Of a DNA stretch of 64,000 nt, positions 1 to 7,931 are shown piece by piece. The notes below the pieces were generated by a model that did no database searches, was not told the DNA's origin, and saw only the letters and a program-made list of their open reading frames with translations. This DNA comes from Dyella lipolytica (lineage in GTDB: Bacteria > Pseudomonadota > Gammaproteobacteria > Xanthomonadales > Rhodanobacteraceae), in contig NZ_BSNQ01000003.1 in the NCBI RefSeq assembly GCF_030160075.1, positions 800,625 to 864,624 on the forward strand, in the 5' to 3' direction. Both the position numbers and the translations under genes were made by a program. The stretch's first letter is position 1, and each line of letters starts with the position of its first letter.

Positions 1-851
1 CCTGGCAGAGCACCCTATGCAAGCGCGCGTTGGACGAAGGCCGGTTTTATACCGACGATGTCGCAGGTCAGTGGGGTGACTGCGAAGTGGGCCGAACGTT
101 GGGGCTGGTCACCTATGTGAGCGCCCCGATCCGCGGCAAAGGCGGCGAGCTTTTTGGAACCCTTTGCGCTGCCAGCGACGAGCGCAAGCCACGCTCTGAA
201 ACGTCCACGCACGTCCTGGCACTCTTCGCGCAATTGATCGGTCAGCAGGTTGAACGGGAACAGTTGCTTGCCGCGCTACAACAAGCCAACAGTTCCCTCG
301 CGACGACGGCCCTGACCGATGCTTTGACGCAGTTACCCAATCGGCGTGCCCTGCTTGAGGAAATGCAGCGGCGACTTGCTTCCCAGCAAGAAAATCAGGC
401 CCTGATCGTGGCCTTTCTCGGCCTGGATAACTTCAAACCGATCAACGATCGATTTGGGCACGACGTCGGTGACCTGTTTCTGCAAGCAGTAGCGAAGCGA
501 CTTCGACGGATGCTACGCGACAGCGATATAGCTGCGCGCATGGGCGGCGATGAATTTGTGGTACTGGCCGTAGAGCAGCGGGAGAGGGCAGACGAGGCCG
601 CAGCAGCGTTATCCCGGCGACTGGAAAGCGCTACACGGGGGCGGTTTAAGTTGGACGCGGCACTTATCGACTATGACGGCGCTAGCGTGGGTGTGGTGGT
701 AGCCGAACCACGTTGCTCCAGTGCACAAGCACTTCTAAACAGAGCCGACGCCGCGATGAACGCCGTCAAACGGTCGCGGAAGCACAGTGCTGCATTACCT
801 GCGCCATCCGTTAGGACCATCGCTCGTTACGCATGGCCGATCATTGAGTGA
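1..851 (+). CDS. GAF-GGDEF sensor protein, 5' truncated by window edge
   Basis: The frame is open to the left edge, so the start lies outside the window. The visible part begins in a GAF-like domain (about the first 90 residues), then a short coiled linker and a GGDEF domain. The domain keeps the GGDEF loop (ARMGGDEF) and an RxxD inhibitory I-site five residues before it (RDSD). One oddity: the usual D-x-D-x-FK metal motif reads LGLDNFK, so the first aspartate, normally a Mg ligand in diguanylate cyclases such as PleD, is glycine. It may therefore be weak or inactive as a cyclase. The role in c-di-GMP signalling is inferred from the family. Confidence 0.85.
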   Translation, partial: WQSTLCKRALDEGRFYTDDVAGQWGDCEVGRTLGLVTYVSAPIRGKGGELFGTLCAASDERKPRSETSTHVLALFAQLIGQQVEREQLLAALQQANSSLATTALTDALTQLPNRRALLEEMQRRLASQQENQALIVAFLGLDNFKPINDRFGHDVGDLFLQAVAKRLRRMLRDSDIAARMGGDEFVVLAVEQRERADEAAAALSRRLESATRGRFKLDAALIDYDGASVGVVVAEPRCSSAQALLNRADAAMNAVKRSRKHSAALPAPSVRTIARYAWPIIE

Positions 852-1026
852 TGCCGCCTCCGACATCGCATTCCAATCCGTAAAGATCCTGCTAGGGCAA
901 TAACTGGATTTATAACGATTTCCTTGGCTTGCGGCTAAGGCAACGGGTCGCCATGGATTCGCTGCTTGACTCGGCAATTCGCGCGGCGTAAGAAGCGGAT
1001 TGCCGAACTGTCACAAGGAGAGGGAA

Positions 1027-1557
1027 GTGCGAGCATTACTGTTTTCCACCTTGATCGTCGCGTTGCTGGGCAGTACGAGTGCCTTTGCCGACGGGCCGTC
1101 AACGCTTGGCTACGCTGATAACCACAGTATCGAACCGGTGCTTGTGTACGTAAATGCGCACGGCCAGGTGACTGATTTCACGCCGGCTTATTCGCTTACC
1201 CCAGAGCTCATGCGCTTGCTGCGCGCCAACTTGAACGACATGATCCATACGCCTGCTACCGACAAAAATGGCAAGCCGGTGTCCACCCAGTTCGTCATCA
1301 ATGTGAGTTTGCAGACCACCCCGCGTAGCTCGGGCGGCTACGACGCTCAATTCACTTACGTCTCGGCCAACCCGGTACCAGCCGGCAAATGGTATTGGTC
1401 ACACGACTCCACGGGTCGGTTGGGGCTGGCCAGTCGAGACGTTGCGGCGGCCTTCCAGGGAATCAGCGATGGCCCCCCCATGACGGCGAATAATGGGGGG
1501 TTCAACCCTCCTCATACCTCATCGGGCGGCGGGTCTTCGGGTGGCGGGCACCATTAG
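1027..1557 (+). CDS. Secreted protein of unknown function with Gly/Ser/His tail
   Basis: A GTG start at 1027 is preferred over the longer in-frame TTG at 1000 because an AAGGAG-type ribosome site sits about 7 nt before it and translation from there gives a clean signal peptide (LLFSTLIVALLGSTSAFA, cleavage near ADG). The mature protein is about 155 residues, with a basic and polar middle and a C-terminal tail rich in Gly, Ser and His ending GGGHH. I do not recognise a family. Export to the periplasm is well supported; function is unknown. Downstream is a hairpin repeat and an unrelated gene. Confidence 0.75.
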   Translation: MRALLFSTLIVALLGSTSAFADGPSTLGYADNHSIEPVLVYVNAHGQVTDFTPAYSLTPELMRLLRANLNDMIHTPATDKNGKPVSTQFVINVSLQTTPRSSGGYDAQFTYVSANPVPAGKWYWSHDSTGRLGLASRDVAAAFQGISDGPPMTANNGGFNPPHTSSGGGSSGGGHH

Positions 1558-1764
1558 GGACGCGCTGATTAGCTATAGCGCTAACGGCATCACGCTCAAA
1601 AGGTTCTTGGATTGCCTTGCGTCTTGCTCAGACTAGTTGTCTGGGCAAGACGTATGTGCCGATAGCGGCCGCCAGAAAGATCGCGGTGCTTGCAAGTCAT
1701 CATCCATCGACGTCCTCGATGCCAGATAGATGGCTGATGCCGAGCCGCGTTATGTTTGTCGCAA

Positions 1765-1792
1765 TGACCGCTTTCGACCCAAAGCGGACCTT
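1765..1792. repeat. Dispersed hairpin repeat, copy 1
   Basis: GACCGCTTTCGACCCAAAGC plus GGACC: two arms (GnCCGCTTT and AAAGCGGnC) around a CGACC loop. It lies in the gap before the gene at 1854 and is a diverged member of the family best preserved at 2552-2581. Confidence 0.7.
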
Positions 1793-1853
1793 GGAAACCC
1801 CAGTTTTGCGAGCCTTTCAAGTCTCCCTCTCGACTGGGCCAAAGGAGGTAGTG

Positions 1854-2525
1854 ATGCCTCAACCCAAGATTCGCTCACCACTCATTGCCGGACTCGGGTT
1901 ACGCGCGTTCAAAGGTGGTGCCGTCGCGGTTGGTGTCACCGCTGCGGAGGGAAAGCCCTGCGTCGTCCTCTCTGCGGTTCTCGAAACGTCTACCGATGGC
2001 GACCGGCTTTCCTTTGAGCCGTACCGACTGGCCGCCGAAACGCAGCACGAGTCCTCAGGAAGCTCCGCGCATGAAGCCGCGGCCATCGTGGCAGAGGGGC
2101 GCAGGCGTCAGAGTCAGCTGGCGACGAACAGCCTGCAAGGCATCATCCATCGACTGGATGCAGCGGGATGCAACCTGGCTGTCGTCGCGTTGCTCGTCAA
2201 CCGCGCCGGTTGGATTACCGATCTCCTCGAATACAGCCTTGCCTGGGCCGAACACGTCCCGGTTGCCGAAAACCTGGCCGTGCGCGAAGCGCTTCGGTTC
2301 GCGGCTGGCCAATGTGCTGTCGACGTGGTCGATCAGGACGAGAAATCGCTGCTCGAACTCGCCACCAAGGTGCTCGGCGTATCTTCGGCGGAGTTGGATG
2401 GCCGGCTGAAAGCGTTGGGTGCGCCCATAGGGAAACCTTGGCGGAAAGAGCAGAAGCTTGCTTGCCTGTCCGCTTGGGTTGCGCTTGCGAGTCGGCCCGT
2501 CGTCGAAATCGACCAGCCTGGTTAA
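1854..2525 (+). CDS. Protein of unknown function, 223 aa
   Basis: The frame is open from 1617, but the start is placed at ATG 1854. An AAAGGAGG ribosome site lies about 6 nt before it, and the upstream extension runs through a copy of the hairpin repeat. The protein has a mixed alpha/beta composition with no signal peptide or membrane segment. Its first half contains an Ala/Gly-rich stretch (GLRAFKGGAVAVGVTAAEGK) and the C-terminal half is mostly helical. I do not recognise a family. It is followed immediately by repeat copy 2 and then by the convergent CocE-like gene. Confidence 0.6.
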   Translation: MPQPKIRSPLIAGLGLRAFKGGAVAVGVTAAEGKPCVVLSAVLETSTDGDRLSFEPYRLAAETQHESSGSSAHEAAAIVAEGRRRQSQLATNSLQGIIHRLDAAGCNLAVVALLVNRAGWITDLLEYSLAWAEHVPVAENLAVREALRFAAGQCAVDVVDQDEKSLLELATKVLGVSSAELDGRLKALGAPIGKPWRKEQKLACLSAWVALASRPVVEIDQPG

Positions 2526-2551
2526 TCGTCCTGACGAGCGTGAAGTCGAGT

Positions 2552-2581
2552 AATGTCCGCTTTCGATCCAAAGCGGACATT
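2552..2581. repeat. Dispersed hairpin repeat, copy 2 (best copy)
   Basis: Perfect 12-bp inverted repeat: AATGTCCGCTTT, loop CGATCC, AAAGCGGACATT. It lies 27 bp after the stop of the gene ending at 2525 and between convergent genes. It could act as a bidirectional RNA hairpin, but there is no U-tract. Confidence 0.85.
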
Positions 2582-2619
2582 GCACATTCCGCACTCTCAT
2601 GCACATGTGGATTCGCCCA

Positions 2620-4857
2620 CTAGTGCCGTTGCGCAAAATCTGGGGCGCCTCTGATTCCAAGCTCAACGTAGCTGTCCGCGGACCAGCGAATGCGCAACGG
2701 TGCTCCTGCGTCTGCTATCGATTCACTACTCACGTCGCCGCCAGTGCCGTAATTGATCTGGATATCCGGAACTTTAGGGACGCCTATCACAGCGACGATC
2801 CGGCTTCCCTGCGTCAACAAGCGAGATGTCAATGTCTGGCTCTGGAACTCGAGGACGCGCGGTTGCCCGGGTTGCAGCAGTTGGCGATGCGTGCGGTCCT
2901 GCATGTAGCTCACCCGGCCAAGATAGGAGGCCAGGTCAAGATATCGCCCGTCCGGCGTCAGCTCGAAAAAGTTGACCGACAGATCGAAGTCACGCTTATT
3001 GGCGGTGACCACAAATCGCCCTTGAAACAAGCCGTCAACTTCCAGTGGCTCTTTAAGCGGCTCCGTTTCGAATACCAGCGCGTTGCGCGTATCGGCCATA
3101 CCAGGTGGCGGTTGAAAATCCACGTCACCGCGATAGGTGAAATCGACCACGAGTTCCGGTGCCGATTGGGTGTCCGGGGCGTTGCCGAGCAGCAATGGTT
3201 TCGCGTCATGATGCCCCGTGAGATAGAAGCGCGCATGGCTGGTGGCCATGTCGGCGAGCGTTGGTACATGTCGCCAGCTATCGGCTCCCATCACTTCGAA
3301 GTTGATCTGGTCGCTGAGCAGTGCTGGCAGCGGCGCTCCGTGAAAAACGTGGTCGAACCAAGCCAGCCGCAATTCTTGAAGATCGATCAATGCAGCCTTG
3401 TCCACCTGATATCCATCGACCTTAGCCAATACGCCGGTTTGCATGGCGACGTGGTGATACGGGCCGACGATCATTCGGTCATTGGCGGCGGGACGATACT
3501 TGAGGTGTTGTTGGAAATAGTAGAGCGCACCTACCATGCCCCCATCGTAGTAACCGGTCTCCACGAATACCGGAATGTCGATACTGGCAAACTCGCGGCC
3601 ATACGGGATCAAGCGTTGCCAATAGGCATCGTAGGCAGGGTGCTCGAGCCACGTATCGAAGACGGGATTGAGTTTGCCGTCGATCTTGTCGAGGTCGCGA
3701 TACGCTCTGCCACTTACGTACCATTTCTTTTCGAGCCCGATCCAGCGGGCTCTATCGTCATAGGTTTTGTCGTCTAGGGCCTTGATGTCCGTGGTGTAGA
3801 AGGGCCACGGATAGATGAAGCTTTGGAACACGTTGCCTTGCATCGGCGTATCGATGCCAGGCGCATTGGTAGCGTTGGTGGCGATGGCCTTCAGCGCGGA
3901 AGGATGATGCTTGGTGGCAGCCCATTGCGTGAAACCGTTATAGCTTCCGCTGAACATGCCGACGCGGCCGTCACTCCAAGGCTGATGGGAGAGCCATCCG
4001 ATGACGGTCGCGGCGTCCTCTCCGTCATGGACATAAGGGACGACCGCATCAGGGCTTCGTCCCTTGCCCCGCGTGTAAGCCACGACACCTGCGTAGCCAT
4101 GGGCAGCCATCGTCACTGCGTCGCTCATGCTCCAAGTGTCCTTCGCGTAAATCGTGAAGTTCAGCAACGCGGTGAGCTTGGTTTTCCCCGCGGAGCGGGG
4201 GCGTACCACTAGCGCGGCGATCTTCGCGCCATCGGGCGTCGGAATAAGCACTTGGTCGTCGATCAGGTATCGACGTTCCATATCGGCTTTGAGCAAGGGC
4301 GCCGACGCTTGCATGAGGTAGGTCAGGGCGATGTTTTCCTCATGCGCGCGAATGAGATTCGCCGCTGAAGCACAGCGTGCCAGTGGCATTCCTGCACATA
4401 TCTTTGCCTGCGCTGCTTCGTCCGCACGAAGGCTATCGATGTCTGCGCTGTACCAAGGCAGCACGGCGGCCGCCTGGCTGCTGGGCAGCGAGCTGTAGAG
4501 TTCGGAAAATGCGTGAGCCAATGCGTCGGGTGCTGTTTTCCCAGCCGCCTCGTAGGCTTTGGATCGGGCATAGATCCGCCATGGCACCACATTGGGGACA
4601 AGCCTCGGTTCGCTCGAACGGTAAACCGCCTCTAGGCGGTCCAGCGTCGCCTCCGCATCGGCGAGCCGTCCGGCTGCGAGCTGGAGGTTATAGAGGATGG
4701 CCAGGCTTTTTGCGCTTTGCTCCGAGGCATAGGCGGGAATCAACTTGGCCGCGACGACCGATAGCTGTTCATCCTGGAGGGGTGTGGCGGGAGCGGCTGT
4801 GGCGATGGAAGCACACACGCTCACGACGAGCAGCATGGATGTGGCGAAGATGTTCAT
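2620..4857 (-). CDS. CocE/NonD-family alpha/beta hydrolase, secreted
   Basis: The X-Pro dipeptidyl-peptidase/cocaine esterase family cleaves acyl or peptidyl bonds with a Ser-Asp-His triad. The nucleophile motif GSYNGF is near residue 303, the acid is in TGYYDGG and the histidine in GPYHH. The C-terminal third is the family's beta jelly-roll domain (around DVDFQPPPG and onward). The start is set at ATG 4857, which gives a signal peptide (LLVVSVCASIATA), rather than the frame start at 4956, which adds an unconvincing leader. At about 745 residues it is near the usual length for secreted members. It stands alone, convergent with the gene at 1854. Substrate unknown. Confidence 0.85.
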   Translation of the reverse strand: MNIFATSMLLVVSVCASIATAAPATPLQDEQLSVVAAKLIPAYASEQSAKSLAILYNLQLAAGRLADAEATLDRLEAVYRSSEPRLVPNVVPWRIYARSKAYEAAGKTAPDALAHAFSELYSSLPSSQAAAVLPWYSADIDSLRADEAAQAKICAGMPLARCASAANLIRAHEENIALTYLMQASAPLLKADMERRYLIDDQVLIPTPDGAKIAALVVRPRSAGKTKLTALLNFTIYAKDTWSMSDAVTMAAHGYAGVVAYTRGKGRSPDAVVPYVHDGEDAATVIGWLSHQPWSDGRVGMFSGSYNGFTQWAATKHHPSALKAIATNATNAPGIDTPMQGNVFQSFIYPWPFYTTDIKALDDKTYDDRARWIGLEKKWYVSGRAYRDLDKIDGKLNPVFDTWLEHPAYDAYWQRLIPYGREFASIDIPVFVETGYYDGGMVGALYYFQQHLKYRPAANDRMIVGPYHHVAMQTGVLAKVDGYQVDKAALIDLQELRLAWFDHVFHGAPLPALLSDQINFEVMGADSWRHVPTLADMATSHARFYLTGHHDAKPLLLGNAPDTQSAPELVVDFTYRGDVDFQPPPGMADTRNALVFETEPLKEPLEVDGLFQGRFVVTANKRDFDLSVNFFELTPDGRYLDLASYLGRVSYMQDRTHRQLLQPGQPRVLEFQSQTLTSRLLTQGSRIVAVIGVPKVPDIQINYGTGGDVSSESIADAGAPLRIRWSADSYVELGIRGAPDFAQRH

Positions 4858-5005
4858 AAGGCCATTTCTCTCCGGCGCGTTAGTGAGGGCGTCGTTTATC
4901 GAGCTAGGTATCGCTCGGCGGAGAGATGATCCGGAAGCTCGGCGAGAAAAGGCCAAAAGATCGGTGAACGAACACTTTCAATCGGCGAATGACATCGGTG
5001 GACGG

Positions 5006-5902
5006 TCAAATGACCCGGCCACGCAATAACTTGGCACCTGTACGGCTGGTCGAAATGATCTGGCCTGTCTCCATGTGCAGGAGCAAGCGCCCACCGCCGG
5101 CGGCTTCTGCCCGGGCGATATGGTGAACGTTGACGATCCAGGAGCGATGAACACGAACGTACTTCGCGGGGTCGAGGGACTTGGTAAATTCCGATAGCGT
5201 CACGCGGACAAGATGTTTGCCGGAAAGCGTCCTTATTTCCGAATAATCGTCCGCACCGCTGATGCTGATCACAGTGTCCATATCGATGGGTCGAAATTCA
5301 TCGCCGATCCGTACGAAATAGCGGGACGGCGCCGCTTCGGCTCGAATCTGGGTGCTCTCTGTTGGCGCATTCCCCATCGGAGTGGGAACGACGTGGCCAG
5401 CTTCCGCGTTGAGATCGTCGGGCACGGCAGCTGTGCTTGCTTTCTGGTTTTCTACCGCGACATCGGCGTTATCGCGGCGCGGCATCACCGGGTGATCGCT
5501 TTGGGCCTGCAAATACGAAATGGCCGCAATCAGCGCGTAAGTCGTTACATTTTCCAATGACTGCCAGACCGTTCCACCGGACGATAAAGGCTTCACGACG
5601 AAGCCCGACGGGCCGCCGCCGTACAGCAAGCCCAACAGGACTATCAACAACACATAGGAAAGGAAAGCAAATGCCGCACACAACAGGATGTGCGCGACCC
5701 ATTGGATCAGGACTGCCTTTCCGATCAGCCTTACCTGGATTATGCGACGCACGATCGCTCCGAAGATGACCACGGGAACGGTGTTCGCAGCCCCACCTAG
5801 CAGGCTCTCGCGATAGTCGGAATGCAAAGCCAGCCGGAGCGTAATTGAATAGGCCAGAAAGATGCCGACGACCGCCAGCAAGTCAAAACTGCGTCGTTTC
5901 AT
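5006..5902 (-). CDS. Membrane-anchored LytTR-family transcription regulator
   Basis: The N-terminal half has about four hydrophobic helices (FDLLAVVGIFLAYSITL and others up to about residue 150), then a charged linker and a C-terminal LytTR DNA-binding domain (RYFVRIGDEFRPID ... KYVRVHRSWIVNVHHI). LytTR proteins with N-terminal membrane helices and no receiver domain are common in Xanthomonadales; they are thought to sense at the membrane. The ATG at 5902 is favoured over TTG at 5926 because AGGA lies 6 nt before it. It has no obvious operon partner. Targets unknown. Confidence 0.85.
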   Translation of the reverse strand: MKRRSFDLLAVVGIFLAYSITLRLALHSDYRESLLGGAANTVPVVIFGAIVRRIIQVRLIGKAVLIQWVAHILLCAAFAFLSYVLLIVLLGLLYGGGPSGFVVKPLSSGGTVWQSLENVTTYALIAAISYLQAQSDHPVMPRRDNADVAVENQKASTAAVPDDLNAEAGHVVPTPMGNAPTESTQIRAEAAPSRYFVRIGDEFRPIDMDTVISISGADDYSEIRTLSGKHLVRVTLSEFTKSLDPAKYVRVHRSWIVNVHHIARAEAAGGGRLLLHMETGQIISTSRTGAKLLRGRVI

Positions 5903-6162
5903 CCATTTTCCTAGCTGCCGCTTCAAGTCCGGACTCGAAGGGTGCAGGGTTATGGGGCCGCTTTCAAGACTCTCGCTAAAGTGGCTCCAAACGGCTCGAG
6001 CAATCGTAACTTTGGCCTCAAGCCAACTGTCTGTGGTGATTTGGAGTCGCGATGTGGACGGCGTTACGCTATATCCCGGCTCGTCACGCCACCTTGTTAT
6101 AGAGCCGGTGTGTCACCACGCGGCCGCATCCATCGCAGCATCCATCGCAAAGGAGTGAGTAA

Positions 6163-6615
6163 ATGGCAGTGAAGTCGATCTTCGTGCTGTGCATGGGATT
6201 TCTCTTGATAGCTAGTTCGGCTGAAGCCGCGCCTGCCGTGCCCGCCGGACATGTCACCGGCGTAGGCGGTGTGTTTTTCAAGGCGAAAGATCCGAAGGCA
6301 CTTGCGGCGTGGTATCGCGACGTACTGGGACTGCCGATAGAAGCCTGGGGCGGTGCGGCGCTACGCTACGACACGCCAAAGCATCCTCCGGTGGTGGCGT
6401 GGAACGCATTCCCGGCCTCGACGAGCTACTTCGCACCATCGACCAGTGCATTCATGATCAACTACGCAGTCGACGACATGGACGCTTTAGTCGCGCGGTT
6501 GCATGCAAAGGGCGTCGCCATTCTGAAACGCGACGACAGCGACCCCAACGGCCGCTTCGCGTGGATTCTTGATCCCGAAGGCAACAAGATCGAGCTTTGG
6601 GAGCCGAAACACTAG
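6163..6615 (+). CDS. VOC/glyoxalase-fold protein with a signal peptide
   Basis: ATG 6163 follows an AAAGGAGTGAG ribosome site. Residues 1-22 form a signal peptide (VLCMGFLLIASSAEA). The rest is one VOC module: GVFFKAKDPKALAAWYRDVLGL at the front and FAWILDPEGNKIELWEP at the end, the latter holding the usual C-terminal Glu metal ligand. VOC proteins include glyoxalases, dioxygenases and antibiotic-binding proteins and are normally cytosolic, so the export signal is unusual. Function unknown. Confidence 0.85.
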   Translation: MAVKSIFVLCMGFLLIASSAEAAPAVPAGHVTGVGGVFFKAKDPKALAAWYRDVLGLPIEAWGGAALRYDTPKHPPVVAWNAFPASTSYFAPSTSAFMINYAVDDMDALVARLHAKGVAILKRDDSDPNGRFAWILDPEGNKIELWEPKH

Positions 6616-6637
6616 GCACTTCCTCATCGACCAGTCA

Positions 6638-6666
6638 AACGTCCGCTTTCGACTCAAGGCGGACTC
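6638..6666. repeat. Dispersed hairpin repeat, copy 3
   Basis: ACGTCCGCTTTCGACTCAAG followed by GCGGACT, about 20 bp after the stop of the VOC gene. Same fold as copy 2 with one arm change. Confidence 0.7.
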
Positions 6667-6696
6667 ACGGTTTGACGTTGCCACTTCGGAACCACT

Positions 6697-7155
6697 ATGT
6701 ACATTCGAACACTCCGCACACATGATCTTGACCTCGTTTGTAGGCACCGCGAAGAAATGTTTCGGGATGCAGGTACAAGCGATGATGTGTTGATGCTCAT
6801 GACCGAGCATTTCCGTGAATGGGTCAGACCACGTTTGCTGGATGGATCGTATTTTGGCTATGTGATGCTGGACGATGACGTTCCTGTTGCTGGAATCGGC
6901 CTGATGCTGATCGATTGGCCACCGCATCCCATGCATCCAACGCGGGATAAACGCGGATATGTCCTGAATGTCTTTGTTGAACCCGACTACAGAAATCGCG
7001 GACTGGCCCGTGAACTGATGAACCTTGCCGATGCAGAGTTTGTCAGGCGTGGAGCTTGCTATGCCGTTCTACATGCAACGGAAAAAGGCAAGCCGCTATA
7101 TCAGGGGTTAGGCTGGAACGGCACCACCGAAATGGCGAAAACGCTAAATATGTAG
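6697..7155 (+). CDS. GNAT-family N-acetyltransferase
   Basis: A 152-residue single-domain protein of the GNAT fold, which transfers an acyl group from acyl-CoA to an amine. The core motif A is visible as LNVFVEPDYRNRGLARELM, with the R/QxxGxG/A-type CoA loop (RNRGLA). The C-terminal strand (LYQGLGW) also fits. The substrate cannot be read from sequence. It is flanked by two hairpin repeats and looks like a single-gene unit. Confidence 0.88.
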   Translation: MYIRTLRTHDLDLVCRHREEMFRDAGTSDDVLMLMTEHFREWVRPRLLDGSYFGYVMLDDDVPVAGIGLMLIDWPPHPMHPTRDKRGYVLNVFVEPDYRNRGLARELMNLADAEFVRRGACYAVLHATEKGKPLYQGLGWNGTTEMAKTLNM

Positions 7156-7219
7156 TCATAGAAGAGATTGGCAGAAACACAATGTAAGGCGGCAGCGGGG
7201 TAGAGCGGAACACCTTTGT

Positions 7220-7249
7220 AATCTCCGCTTTCGACCCATGGCGACTGTT
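7220..7249. repeat. Dispersed hairpin repeat, copy 4
   Basis: AATCTCCGCTTTCGACCC followed by ATGGCGACTGTT: the left arm is intact and the right arm diverged. It lies between the GNAT gene and the SLOG gene and overlaps the spurious upstream extension of the latter. Confidence 0.6.
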
Positions 7250-7279
7250 GAGAATGCGACCTCAAACGCAAGGACAGAC

Positions 7280-7807
7280 ATGACCAACGCTATTCGCCAA
7301 CCTCAAGTATGTGTGCTGGGAAGTGCGGAGCCAGGCTCGAAGGCTTACGAGTTGGCTGGGCAGGCCGGGGAACTGCTCGCTCGTTTAGGAATTACGGTGA
7401 TCAGTGGGTGCGGAAGTCCAGCGACCCGTGTAGCAGCGCAACGCGCGCAAGCTGCTGGCGGTCTGGTTGTTAGCATCACAACGAATGCCGATATGCCAGC
7501 ACCGGATTGGCCAGCGACGGTTGTCATACCATGCGGAATGGGTGACGCAAGAAATCTGATAATGGCACTTGCCGGTGACGCATGTATTGTCATCGGAGGG
7601 CGTGCTGGCACTATCTCGGAAGTTTGCCTTGCGTGGCTGCATCATCGGCCACTGTTACCTCTCGTAGGTTGCGGCGGTTGGTCTGATGGACTGCTCCAGA
7701 ACCCGCCGGACGAACGGCAAAATTCACCTATCTTGCCGTGGGGTTCCCTGGAGGCTCTCGAAAGCCAACTCAACACGATTGGCTTGCTCAAGCCGGAGGG
7801 TCGCTAA
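7280..7807 (+). CDS. TIGR00725/SLOG-family putative nucleotide-binding protein
   Basis: A 175-residue Rossmann-like protein of the SLOG/LOG superfamily. The family's PGGxGTxxE signature appears as IGGRAGTISEV, and an N-terminal Gly loop (VLGSAEPGSKAYELAG) fits nucleotide or nucleotide-sugar binding. The start is ATG 7280, with AAGGA 5 nt upstream. The longer frame start at 7238 lies inside repeat copy 4. Related proteins are cytokinin-riboside phosphoribohydrolases or ligand sensors; this branch has no settled function. Confidence 0.8.
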   Translation: MTNAIRQPQVCVLGSAEPGSKAYELAGQAGELLARLGITVISGCGSPATRVAAQRAQAAGGLVVSITTNADMPAPDWPATVVIPCGMGDARNLIMALAGDACIVIGGRAGTISEVCLAWLHHRPLLPLVGCGGWSDGLLQNPPDERQNSPILPWGSLEALESQLNTIGLLKPEGR

Positions 7808-7819
7808 ATTCACGGATGT

Positions 7820-7849
7820 AATGTCCGCTTCCGACCCATAGCGGGCACT
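7820..7849. repeat. Dispersed hairpin repeat, copy 5
   Basis: AATGTCCGCTTCCGACCC followed by ATAGCGGGCACT, 13 bp after the SLOG gene stop. Confidence 0.65.
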
Positions 7850-7931
7850 CAGAACCAGCACGAAAATCACACCATTTCAGCGCATGCCACCGCCAAGACC
7901 AGCGCGCCCTCGGGTGTGCCTGGAGTAAGCT

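Noticed and set aside
2599-3777. Long plus-strand ORF of about 390 codons
   Set aside because: It lies wholly antisense to the CocE-like hydrolase, whose motifs are intact; no family features or ribosome site.
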